From positions 1 to 7,295 of the forward strand of contig JAIENF010000188.1 in NCBI GenBank assembly GCA_019751575.1: a stretch of 7,295 nucleotides of DNA. The letters run 5' to 3'. Shown here piece after piece: positions 1 through 5,338 of the stretch. The position numbers and the translations under genes were made by a program. Below the pieces are notes generated by a model. That model did no database searches. It worked only from the letters and a program-made list of their open reading frames with translations, and was not told the origin of the DNA. How positions within the stretch are numbered: position 1 is the first letter of the stretch; each line of letters starts with the position of its first letter. This stretch comes from Burkholderiales bacterium. Lineage in GTDB: Bacteria > Pseudomonadota > Gammaproteobacteria > Burkholderiales > CAIKXV01.

Positions 1-53
1 CCACCGGTATCCGCCGCTGGGTCGAGAGCGGCTTCTCGCTGCGCCTTATCTGA
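1..53 (+). CDS. C-terminal tail of an unidentified upstream gene (partial)
   Basis: An open frame enters from the left edge and ends at TGA 51-53. It encodes TGIRRWVESGFSLRLI. Fourteen of the 16 sense codons end in G or C, as in the other genes here, and a strong inverted repeat follows 7 nt after the stop, which together suggest a real gene end. The tail is too short to assign to a family. An EgtB-type ergothioneine gene would be a natural neighbour of egtD, but this tail does not look like the EgtB C-termini I know. Identity is therefore left open. Confidence 0.4.
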   Translation, partial: TGIRRWVESGFSLRLI

Positions 54-60
54 GCGCGCC

Positions 61-85
61 CGATGGGGTCGATGCGACCCGATCG
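61..85 (+). terminator. Inverted repeat after the upstream gene, possible terminator
   Basis: Arms CGAT (61-64) plus GGGTCG (66-71) pair with CGACCC (75-80) plus ATCG (82-85) around a 3-nt ATG loop, with a single G/G mismatch. This gives ten base pairs. It begins 7 nt after the stop at 51-53, the usual position for a terminator. No T-run follows, so it is not a textbook intrinsic terminator. It could instead stabilise the mRNA 3' end or bind a protein. Confidence 0.45.
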
Positions 86-108
86 ACGGCGGCTGGCCGG
101 GATGCCGC

Positions 109-128
109 GGGACACCGATCGGCGTCCC
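109..128. promoter_or_regulatory. Imperfect 20-bp palindrome upstream of egtD, candidate operator
   Basis: GGGAC (109-113), CCGA (115-118), TCGG (119-122) and GTCCC (124-128) form a palindrome broken by one A/C mismatch pair (114 and 123). Its centre lies about 43 bp before the egtD start expected from the TAACAT box, where an activator or repressor could act. The loop would be very tight as RNA, so a DNA operator seems more likely than a hairpin. No regulator is known for it. Confidence 0.3.
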
Positions 129-149
129 CCGCTGCGCATGGTGAGCGGT

Positions 150-155
150 TAACAT
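150..155 (+). promoter_or_regulatory. Candidate -10 box of egtD
   Basis: TAACAT matches TATAAT at four of six positions and lies 8 nt before the egtD ATG. Transcription would start at or next to the start codon, giving a leaderless or nearly leaderless mRNA. No clear TTGACA-like -35 is seen at the expected distance. The same hexamer occurs 7 nt before the E1 start codon at 5339, which makes chance less likely. Confidence 0.4.
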
Positions 156-163
156 CGTGTCGC

Positions 164-1156
164 ATGGATGCCGCCCCCGCAAACCTGGCGATCGTCGCGG
201 CCGATACCTTCGGTACTTCGTTGCGCGACGACGTGCTCTCCGGACTCGCCGCGCGGCCGATGACGCTGCCTGCGAAATGGTTCTATGACGCCAGCGGAAG
301 CGAGCTGTTCGAGGCGATCTGCAAGACGCCCGAGTACTACGTCACGCGCACCGAACTGGCGATCATGCACCGGCACCTCGAGTCGATCGGCGCAGCGCTG
401 CCGCACGGCGCGGTGCTTGTCGAGCCCGGCAGCGGGGCCGGAACGAAGACCCGCCTGCTGATCGAGGCCTGCCGTCCCTCGGCCTATGTCCCGATCGACA
501 TCTCGCGTTCGATGCTGGAGGCCGGTGCCGCGGGAACCGCGCGACGGTTCCCCGCGCTGCGCGTGCTGGCGATCCATGCAGACTACACCCGGCTGGACGA
601 CCTGCCGGACGAGCGCCTCCCGCCCGGCGCGAAGCGGGTGCTTTTCTTCCCGGGATCGACCATCGGCAACTTCACGCCGGAGGAGACGCGGGCCTTCCTG
701 TCCCGGGTCGCGCGCTGGATCGGCCCCGCGGGCAGCATCCTGATCGGGGTCGACACCCGCAAGGACCCGGTCGTGCTCGAGGCCGCATACGACGACAGCG
801 CAGGGGTCACGGCGCGCTTCAACCTCAACCTGCTGGCCCGGCTCAACGTGGAGCTCGGCGCCTCGTTCGACCTGTCGCGGTTCCGCCACCGGTCGCGCTA
901 CGACGCCCTGCTCGGCCGCGTCGAGATGCATCTCGAGAGCCTGGTCGACCAGCAGGTGCAGGTGGCCGGCGTGCAGCACGCGTTCCGCAAGGGGGAGACG
1001 ATCCACACCGAGAACTCGTACAAGTACGCGCCCGACGCGTTTCGCGCGCTCGCCGCGTCGAGCGGCTACGACTGCCCGGCCATGTGGTCGGACGCCGACG
1101 AAGCGTTCGCGATCTACCACCTGGTCCCGTGCGGGCAGGCAGGCGGGCTGCAGTGA
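164..1156 (+). CDS. egtD: L-histidine Nalpha-methyltransferase (EgtD)
   Basis: The 330-residue protein belongs to the EgtD family of SAM-dependent methyltransferases. EgtD trimethylates the alpha-amino group of histidine to give hercynine, the first committed intermediate of ergothioneine synthesis, in the cytoplasm. Visible motifs are the N-terminal KWFYDASGSELF (38-49), TPEYYVTR (55-62), SAM motif I EPGSGAGTKT (87-96), the YVPIDIS acidic strand (108-114), GSTIGNF (164-170) with N169, AAYDD (207-211) with Y209, and ENSYKY (283-288). E283 and S285 correspond by family pattern to the histidine-binding E282/S284 of the Mycobacterium smegmatis enzyme, so the active site looks intact. The ATG is preceded by only a weak purine stretch (GAGCGG, 143-148), too far away for a normal ribosome site. 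No egtB, egtC or egtE is visible in the window. The stop overlaps the next gene's GTG start. Confidence 0.93.
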   Translation: MDAAPANLAIVAADTFGTSLRDDVLSGLAARPMTLPAKWFYDASGSELFEAICKTPEYYVTRTELAIMHRHLESIGAALPHGAVLVEPGSGAGTKTRLLIEACRPSAYVPIDISRSMLEAGAAGTARRFPALRVLAIHADYTRLDDLPDERLPPGAKRVLFFPGSTIGNFTPEETRAFLSRVARWIGPAGSILIGVDTRKDPVVLEAAYDDSAGVTARFNLNLLARLNVELGASFDLSRFRHRSRYDALLGRVEMHLESLVDQQVQVAGVQHAFRKGETIHTENSYKYAPDAFRALAASSGYDCPAMWSDADEAFAIYHLVPCGQAGGLQ

Positions 1157-2289
1157 CCCTGCAGCGCCTGCGCATCGCGCGCATCGAAGTGCATGTGTGG
1201 CGCGTGCCGCTGGACGAGCCGGTACGCAACTCGTTCGGCATGATGCGCAGCCGCGCGGCGCTCGCGGTGCGCATGGAGGATGCGGACGGTGCGCATGGCT
1301 GGGGCGAGGTGTTCTCGAACTGGCCGCCGGATGGCGCCGAGCATCGCGGCCACCTGATCGAGGAAGTGCTGGCGCCGCTGGCCCTCGAACAGGAACATGC
1401 GTCGCCGGCCGCGCTGTTCGAGTTCCTGACCGCGCGCACCCGCGTGCTCGTGCTGCAGACCGACGAGCCCGGGCCCTTCGCGCAGGCGATCGCCGGGATA
1501 GACATCGCGGCCTGGGACCTGGTCGCACGGCGTGCCGGCCTGCCGCTCGCGCGCTGCCTGAACGGCGCGGCGGCCGACCGGGTGCCTGCGTATGCCAGCG
1601 GCATCAACCCGACCCGTCCCGGCAAGGTCGCGCTCGAGCAGCGTGCACGCGGGTTCACGGCGTTCAAGCTGAAGGTCGGATTCGGCGAGGCACGCGACGT
1701 CGGCAACCTGCGCGAACTGCGCGATGCGCTTGGCGACGATGCGCCGCTGATGGTCGACGCCAACCAGGCGTGGGACGTCGATGCCGGCCTCGCGATGGCA
1801 GCCCGGCTCGCCGAGTTCCGGCCCCTGTGGCTGGAAGAACCGTTGCGCGCCGATACCTGGCCGCAGACCTGGCGCACCTTCGCCGAACGGTCGCCGATCC
1901 CGCTGGCGGCCGGCGAGAACATGCGCGGGCGTGCCGAGTTCGCCGTCGCGCTGGCCACCGGGGCATTCCGCTTCCTGCAGCCGGACCTGATCAAGTGGGG
2001 TGGCATCAGTGGCTGCTTCGACATCGCCACCGGCATCGTCGCGGCCGGCCTCGCGTTCTGCCCGCACTACCTGGGGGGCGGCATCGGCCTGACGGCGTCG
2101 GCGCACCTGCTTGCCGCGGTCGGGGGCAGCGGCATGCTGGAAGTCGATTCCAATCCCAATCCGCTGCGCGAAGCGCTGGCGCAACCGTTCGCCCGCATCG
2201 GCGATGGCCACTGGCACCTGTCGGAGGCGCCGGGGCTGGGCATCGAGCCCGACCTGCAGGCGCTGTCCCGCTACCGCATCCGGCGCTAG
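1153..2289 (+). CDS. Enolase-superfamily enzyme, mandelate racemase/muconate lactonizing type
   Basis: The protein has 378 residues, with an N-terminal capping domain followed by a TIM barrel. It carries the mandelate-racemase-subgroup catalytic set: FKLKVG (171-176) with K172 and K174; metal ligands D202 (VDANQ), E228 (LEEP) and E255 (GEN); N204; the D278-H305 dyad (QPDLIKWGG and CPHYLGG); and E330, at the position of the mandelate racemase electrophilic glutamate. Such enzymes abstract the alpha proton of a carboxylate to a Mg2+-stabilised enolate, and then racemise or eliminate water. The substrate cannot be read from the sequence; sugar-acid dehydratase, hydroxy-acid racemase or betaine epimerase all remain possible. 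The GTG at 1153 is chosen because it forms a GTGA overlap with the egtD stop, has AGGCGG (1141-1146) upstream, and gives a normal-length N-terminus. The overlap implies translational coupling to egtD. Confidence 0.88.
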   Translation: MTLQRLRIARIEVHVWRVPLDEPVRNSFGMMRSRAALAVRMEDADGAHGWGEVFSNWPPDGAEHRGHLIEEVLAPLALEQEHASPAALFEFLTARTRVLVLQTDEPGPFAQAIAGIDIAAWDLVARRAGLPLARCLNGAAADRVPAYASGINPTRPGKVALEQRARGFTAFKLKVGFGEARDVGNLRELRDALGDDAPLMVDANQAWDVDAGLAMAARLAEFRPLWLEEPLRADTWPQTWRTFAERSPIPLAAGENMRGRAEFAVALATGAFRFLQPDLIKWGGISGCFDIATGIVAAGLAFCPHYLGGGIGLTASAHLLAAVGGSGMLEVDSNPNPLREALAQPFARIGDGHWHLSEAPGLGIEPDLQALSRYRIRR

Positions 2290-2395
2290 GCCGCGGGGCA
2301 GGCGCAGCGCGGCGGCAGCCGGGCTGCAATCGAGCGATACTTGCGCCCATCGAACCGGCCATTCGCAGCCGGAGAGGACCGTCCGGGGAGAAGCC
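2290..2395 (+). promoter_or_regulatory. Intergenic leader of the lldD-like gene
   Basis: The 106-bp gap holds a short perfect inverted repeat, GCAGC (2315-2319) and GCTGC (2323-2327), without a T-run, so it is at most a weak terminator. GATACT (2336-2341) and TGCAAT (2325-2330) are possible -10 boxes, each without a convincing -35. A separate promoter for the downstream gene is plausible, but read-through from the egtD pair cannot be excluded. Confidence 0.25.
2385..2390 (+). promoter_or_regulatory. Ribosome binding site that decides a TTG start
   Basis: GGGGAG ends 5 nt before the TTG at 2396 and 11 nt before the GTG at 2402. The spacing favours TTG. The resulting N-terminus (MSVITDIEDLRVL) also matches the usual short start of LldD-type proteins, in which the ITDIEDLR segment follows within a few residues. 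Confidence 0.6.
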
Positions 2396-3541
2396 TTGAG
2401 CGTGATCACCGACATCGAAGACCTGCGCGTGCTGCACAGGAAGCGTGCGCCGCGCATGTTCTACGATTATTGCGATTCCGGTGCCTGGACCGAACGTACC
2501 TATCGGTCCAACCAGGCCGACCTGCAGGCGCTGCAGTTCCGGCAGCGGGTGGCGATGGACGTCGACAACCGTTCGATCGCGACGGCCATGCTCGGCCAGC
2601 GGGTGTCGATGCCGGTCGCACTCGCGCCGACCGGCCTGGCCGGCATGCAGTGGGCCGATGGCGAGATCCTCGCCGCGCGCGCAGCCGAGAAGTTCGGCGT
2701 GCCGTTCACGCTGTCGACGATGAGCATCTGCTCGATAGAAGATGTCGCCGCGCACACCACGAAGCCGTTCTGGTTCCAGCTCTACGTGCTGCGCGACCGC
2801 GCGTTCATCGAGCGCCTGATCGAACGCGCGAGGGCGGCGCGCTGCTCCGCGCTGGTGCTGACGCTGGACCTCACCATCCTGGGCCAGCGCCACAAGGACG
2901 TGAAGAACGGCTTGTCGACGCCCCCGAAGCCGACCGTGGCCAACCTGCTCAACCTGCTCACCAAGCCGCGCTGGTGCAGCAACATGCTGGGCACGCCGCG
3001 CCGCCATTTCGGGAACATCGTCGGGCATGTCGACGGCGTCGGGGACACCTCCAGCCTCGCTTCATGGACCAGCGCGCAGTTCGACCCGACGCTCGACTGG
3101 AGCGACGTGGAATGGATCAAGCGCCGCTGGGACGGTCCGCTGGTGCTGAAGGGCATCATGGACGCCGAGGATGCACGGCTCGCGGCCGATTCCGGTGCCG
3201 ATGCGCTGGTCGTGAGCAACCATGGTGGCCGCCAGCTCGACGGCGCTCCGTCCACGATCGATGCGCTGCCGGCGATCGTCGATGCGGTCGGGCCGCGCAT
3301 CGAAGTGTGGTTCGACAGCGGCATCCGCTCGGGCCAGGACGTGCTGCGTGCCGTGGCAATGGGCGCCAAGGCGACGATGATCGGCCGTGCCTGGCTGCAC
3401 GGCCTTGGCGCGATGGGCGAGGCCGGCGTGACGCGCTGCCTGGAGATCATCCGCAAGGAACTCGACATCACGATGGCGTTCTGCGGCAAGACCGATATCC
3501 GGGAGGTCGACCGGTCGATCCTGCTGCCCCCTCGCCGCTGA
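2396..3541 (+). CDS. lldD: FMN-dependent alpha-hydroxy-acid dehydrogenase (L-lactate dehydrogenase LldD family)
   Basis: The 381-residue protein spans one full FMN-dependent alpha-hydroxy-acid dehydrogenase domain. It oxidises a 2-hydroxy acid to a 2-oxo acid and passes electrons to quinone or oxygen. Family active-site residues are present: Y25 (FYDY), Y130 (QLY), D158 and R165 (LDLTILGQR), K252 (LKGI), the catalytic base H276 with R279 in SNHGGRQLDG (274-283), and the phosphate-binding DSGIRSG (308-314) and IGRA (329-332). The central insertion RHKDVKNGLSTPP (165-177) followed by an amphipathic stretch resembles membrane-associated LldD-like proteins. L-lactate is the default substrate, but family members also use mandelate, glycolate and other 2-hydroxy acids, and the neighbouring mandelate-racemase-type enzyme keeps those options open. 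The start is TTG. The gene stands 106 bp after the enolase-type gene on the same strand. Confidence 0.9.
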   Translation: MSVITDIEDLRVLHRKRAPRMFYDYCDSGAWTERTYRSNQADLQALQFRQRVAMDVDNRSIATAMLGQRVSMPVALAPTGLAGMQWADGEILAARAAEKFGVPFTLSTMSICSIEDVAAHTTKPFWFQLYVLRDRAFIERLIERARAARCSALVLTLDLTILGQRHKDVKNGLSTPPKPTVANLLNLLTKPRWCSNMLGTPRRHFGNIVGHVDGVGDTSSLASWTSAQFDPTLDWSDVEWIKRRWDGPLVLKGIMDAEDARLAADSGADALVVSNHGGRQLDGAPSTIDALPAIVDAVGPRIEVWFDSGIRSGQDVLRAVAMGAKATMIGRAWLHGLGAMGEAGVTRCLEIIRKELDITMAFCGKTDIREVDRSILLPPRR

Positions 3542-3776
3542 GCGGAGACGGGTCCCGCTGGTCAGTTGCCGGTCACGGCTTTCGTGGGCGGACGAGGCAC
3601 ACGGCCCTCGAACGCCCGGACGGTGATTTCATGCCTTGCCGGCACCTTGCCGCGCGGGCATCATCCGCTCGCCCCAGTCACCCGCCCGTTGCAGATGCAC
3701 GGGTGTCCGATGCCGGCCGCTGGCAGGGCCCGGACGATGCGGTGACCGACTTGCACGTTCCCCAGGAGCTGTAACC
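3542..3776. other. 235-bp intergenic region before the binding-protein gene
   Basis: I see no RNA gene, repeat array or convincing promoter here. An imperfect GC stem (AGCGG at 3541-3545 with CCGCT about ten bases on) directly follows the lldD stop but lacks a T-run. A 47-codon frame (3631-3774) ends 2 nt before the next ATG. Its composition is that of a shadow frame, so it is not called as a gene. The length suggests the binding-protein gene has its own promoter, which I cannot place. Confidence 0.4.
3764..3768 (+). promoter_or_regulatory. Ribosome binding site of the binding-protein gene
   Basis: AGGAG lies 8 nt before the ATG at 3777. It is the clearest Shine-Dalgarno site in the window and fixes this start, which directly precedes a signal peptide. 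Confidence 0.75.
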
Positions 3777-4754
3777 ATGATCAATCGCATGCCCGTCGCG
3801 CGCGCCTGCTGCGCCGTCTTCCTGCTGCTCGGCGCCGCCGGAACCCTCCACGCACAGTCGTTCCCGAACCGGCCGATCCGCATGGTCGTCCCGTTCGCAC
3901 CCGGCGGCGGCACCGACATCATCGGCCGGCAGTTCGCGGCGCGACTGAGCGACGCCATGGGCCAGCCGGTGGCGGTCGACAACCGGGCCGGGGCTGGCGG
4001 CAACATCGGCGCCGAGATCGCGGCCAAGTCGCCGCCCGACGGCCACACGATCATGTTCACCACCAACTCGATCGCGGTGAACGTCTCGCTGTACCCCAAG
4101 CTCAACTACAACCTGTTCACCGATTTCCAGCCGGTGGCCTTCCTGGCCAGCGCGCCGCTGACGCTGGTCACGCATCCGCTGGTGCCGGCCAAGTCGGTGA
4201 AGGACGTGATCATGCTGTCGCAGAAGCGCAGCGGCGGGTTGAACTTCGGTTCCAACGGCACCGGCACCACCAGCCACCTGTCGGGCGAACTGTTCAAGCT
4301 GGCAGGCAAGGCCGACCTCACGCACATCCCTTACAAGGGCGCGGGGGCGGTGATCGCCGCGCTGATCGGTGGCGAAGTCGACATGGGTTTCGTCGCCAGC
4401 ATCAGCGCCCTGCCGCATATCCGAGCCGGCAAGCTGCGCGTGCATGCGGTCACCACCGCGCGTCCGGCCGCTGCGCTGCCCGGGGTGCCGCCGATGGCGA
4501 ACTTCGTGCCGGGGTTCGATACGGACATCTGGTACGGCGCCTGGCTTCCGACGGGCGTGCAGAAGCCGGTGCTCGATCGCTGGCTGGAGGAACTGCGCAA
4601 GGTGCACGGGCACCCCGATGTCCGTGCTGCCTTCGAACGCGACGGCGCCGAGGCGATCTTCATGGGGCCGACGGAGTTCGCGGCGTTCATCAAGAAGGAA
4701 GTCGCCAAGTACGCGGAACTGGTCAAGCGCTCCGGCGCGCGCGCGTCCGACTGA
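3777..4754 (+). CDS. Periplasmic solute-binding protein of the TctC/Bug family
   Basis: This 325-residue protein is a complete Bug (TctC) family receptor, normally the binding component of a tripartite tricarboxylate transporter. An N-terminal signal peptide is visible, with R4/R9, the hydrophobic core [13 protein letters not shown] (10-22) and likely cleavage after LHA at residue 26. Family hallmarks follow in order: [12 protein letters not shown] (29-40), the ligand-loop [11 protein letters not shown] (41-51), [14 protein letters not shown] (67-80), [13 protein letters not shown] (159-171) and HIPYKGAG (183-190). Bug receptors bind small carboxylates such as di- and tricarboxylic acids, amino acids or aromatic acids; the ligand cannot be assigned here. 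No TctA or TctB membrane gene is present in the window, so this is an orphan, which is common in Burkholderiales. Its last 32 bases overlap the end of the convergent regulator gene. Confidence 0.93.
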   Translation: MINRMPVARACCAVFLLLGAAGTLHAQSFPNRPIRMVVPFAPGGGTDIIGRQFAARLSDAMGQPVAVDNRAGAGGNIGAEIAAKSPPDGHTIMFTTNSIAVNVSLYPKLNYNLFTDFQPVAFLASAPLTLVTHPLVPAKSVKDVIMLSQKRSGGLNFGSNGTGTTSHLSGELFKLAGKADLTHIPYKGAGAVIAALIGGEVDMGFVASISALPHIRAGKLRVHAVTTARPAAALPGVPPMANFVPGFDTDIWYGAWLPTGVQKPVLDRWLEELRKVHGHPDVRAAFERDGAEAIFMGPTEFAAFIKKEVAKYAELVKRSGARASD

Positions 4755-5232
4755 GCGATGGCGGTTGCAGGGGCAGGGCGGTCTCGTACTTGACCTGCTT
4801 CAGCGCGAAGCTCGACTTGATGTTTCCGACGCCCGGCATGCGCGACAGCACGTCCACGATGAACCGTTCCAGCGCGCGCACGTCGGGCACCACTACCCGC
4901 AGCAGGTAGTCGGAGTCCCCGGTCATCAGGTAGCACTCCATCACCTCGGGACGTGCACGGACCGCCTTCTCGAAGCGGTCGAGCACCGGCTCGACCTGCT
5001 TGTCCAGCGCGACCTGGATGAACACGGTGACGTCCAGCCCGACCGAGGAAGGGTCCAGCAGCGTCACGTGGCGCGCGATCACGCCCGAGGCTTCCAGCGC
5101 GCGCACCCGCGCGAGGCACGGCGAGGGCGACAGGTTCACTGCCTGCGCGAGGTCGACGTTCGAGATGCGCGCATCGCGCTGGAGCTGGTCCAGGATGCGC
5201 AGGTCTTTGGCGTCGAACGGCGGTAGCGGCAT
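4723..5232 (-). CDS. Lrp/AsnC family transcriptional regulator
   Basis: The gene encodes 169 residues. Residues 7-54 form the N-terminal winged helix-turn-helix ([19 protein letters not shown], then [20 protein letters not shown] at 27-46). Residues 64-145 form the RAM effector-binding and oligomerisation domain, including GDSDYLLRV (105-113). Lrp/AsnC proteins sense amino acids or related acids and often repress their own gene while controlling a divergent neighbour, here the 2-oxo-acid dehydrogenase E1. The ATG at 5230-5232 is chosen because FDAKDLRIL begins five residues later, as is usual, and a -10-like box lies just upstream; an open frame extends further to 5352 but would include that promoter. 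The family core ends near KYETALPL (148-155). The last 14 residues ([14 protein letters not shown]) are an unusual basic tail that runs into the 3' end of the convergent gene. Confidence 0.9.
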   Translation of the reverse strand: MPLPPFDAKDLRILDQLQRDARISNVDLAQAVNLSPSPCLARVRALEASGVIARHVTLLDPSSVGLDVTVFIQVALDKQVEPVLDRFEKAVRARPEVMECYLMTGDSDYLLRVVVPDVRALERFIVDVLSRMPGVGNIKSSFALKQVKYETALPLQPPSLSRTRARRSA

Positions 5233-5255
5233 GATCGGTCGTCCCGTGTACTGAA

Positions 5256-5274
5256 GGCAGCATGATATGCCGCC
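5256..5274. promoter_or_regulatory. Imperfect palindrome over the regulator's -10 box, candidate operator
   Basis: GGC (5256-5258) and GCAT (5260-5263) mirror ATGC (5267-5270) and GCC (5272-5274) around GAT, with one A/C mismatch. It covers the minus-strand hexamer TATCAT (5267 to 5262), a five-of-six match to TATAAT placed 29 nt before the regulator's ATG. Lrp-family proteins commonly bind their own promoter, so this is a natural autoregulation site. Confidence 0.4.
5262..5267 (-). promoter_or_regulatory. Candidate -10 box of the Lrp/AsnC regulator gene
   Basis: Read on the minus strand the hexamer is TATCAT, five of six matches to TATAAT. A start 6-7 nt downstream would give a 5' leader of about 22 nt that contains a short GGGA purine stretch before the ATG. 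No good -35 is seen; the region where it should lie holds the self-complementary CATGCATG (5281-5288). Confidence 0.4.
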
Positions 5275-5280
5275 GTAGGC

Positions 5281-5290
5281 CATGCATGCA
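5281..5290. repeat. Short self-complementary CATGCATGCA element
   Basis: CATGCATG (5281-5288) and TGCATGCA (5283-5290) are overlapping perfect palindromes in the centre of the divergent intergenic region, at the -35 position of the regulator promoter. The element shares GCAT/ATGC half-sites with the palindrome at 5256-5274. A role as a further regulator half-site is inferred. Confidence 0.3.
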
Positions 5291-5298
5291 CGCCGATT

Positions 5299-5313
5299 CG
5301 GCACCCCGTGCCG
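5299..5313. promoter_or_regulatory. Perfect 15-bp inverted repeat at the E1 promoter, candidate operator
   Basis: CGGCAC (5299-5304), spacer CCC, GTGCCG (5308-5313). It covers the position where the -35 of the E1 gene should lie, given the TAACAT box at 5326-5331. Lrp-type sites are typically about 15 bp with dyad symmetry, but the sequence is not the E. coli Lrp consensus. Confidence 0.4.
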
Positions 5314-5325
5314 CAGCCGTCCGGC

Positions 5326-5331
5326 TAACAT
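5326..5331 (+). promoter_or_regulatory. Candidate -10 box of the E1 gene
   Basis: TAACAT lies 7 nt before the ATG at 5339, almost exactly as in front of egtD. The intervening CCCCCGG contains no Shine-Dalgarno sequence, which fits a leaderless or very short leader transcript. No canonical -35 is present, so activator dependence is possible. Confidence 0.4.
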
Positions 5332-5338
5332 CCCCCGG

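Noticed and set aside
149..1528. A 459-codon minus-strand frame opposite egtD and the start of the enolase-type gene.
   Set aside because: It is strongly Arg/Ala-rich, has no domain pattern, and is antisense to an EgtD with all family motifs.
2315..2327. GCAGC-CGG-GCTGC as an intrinsic terminator after the enolase-type gene.
   Set aside because: It has only a 5-bp stem and no T-run; such stems are frequent by chance in DNA this GC-rich.
1114..2457. A 447-codon minus-strand frame opposite the enolase-type gene.
   Set aside because: It shows the composition of a GC-driven shadow frame. The plus strand holds an intact catalytic set.
3631..3774. A 47-codon frame starting MPCRHLAARASSAR and ending 2 nt before the ATG of the TctC-type gene, a possible leader peptide.
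   Set aside because: There is no good ribosome site, the composition resembles the shadow frames here, and the same frame stays open far upstream through the lldD gene. Conservation of the frame in relatives would reopen the case.
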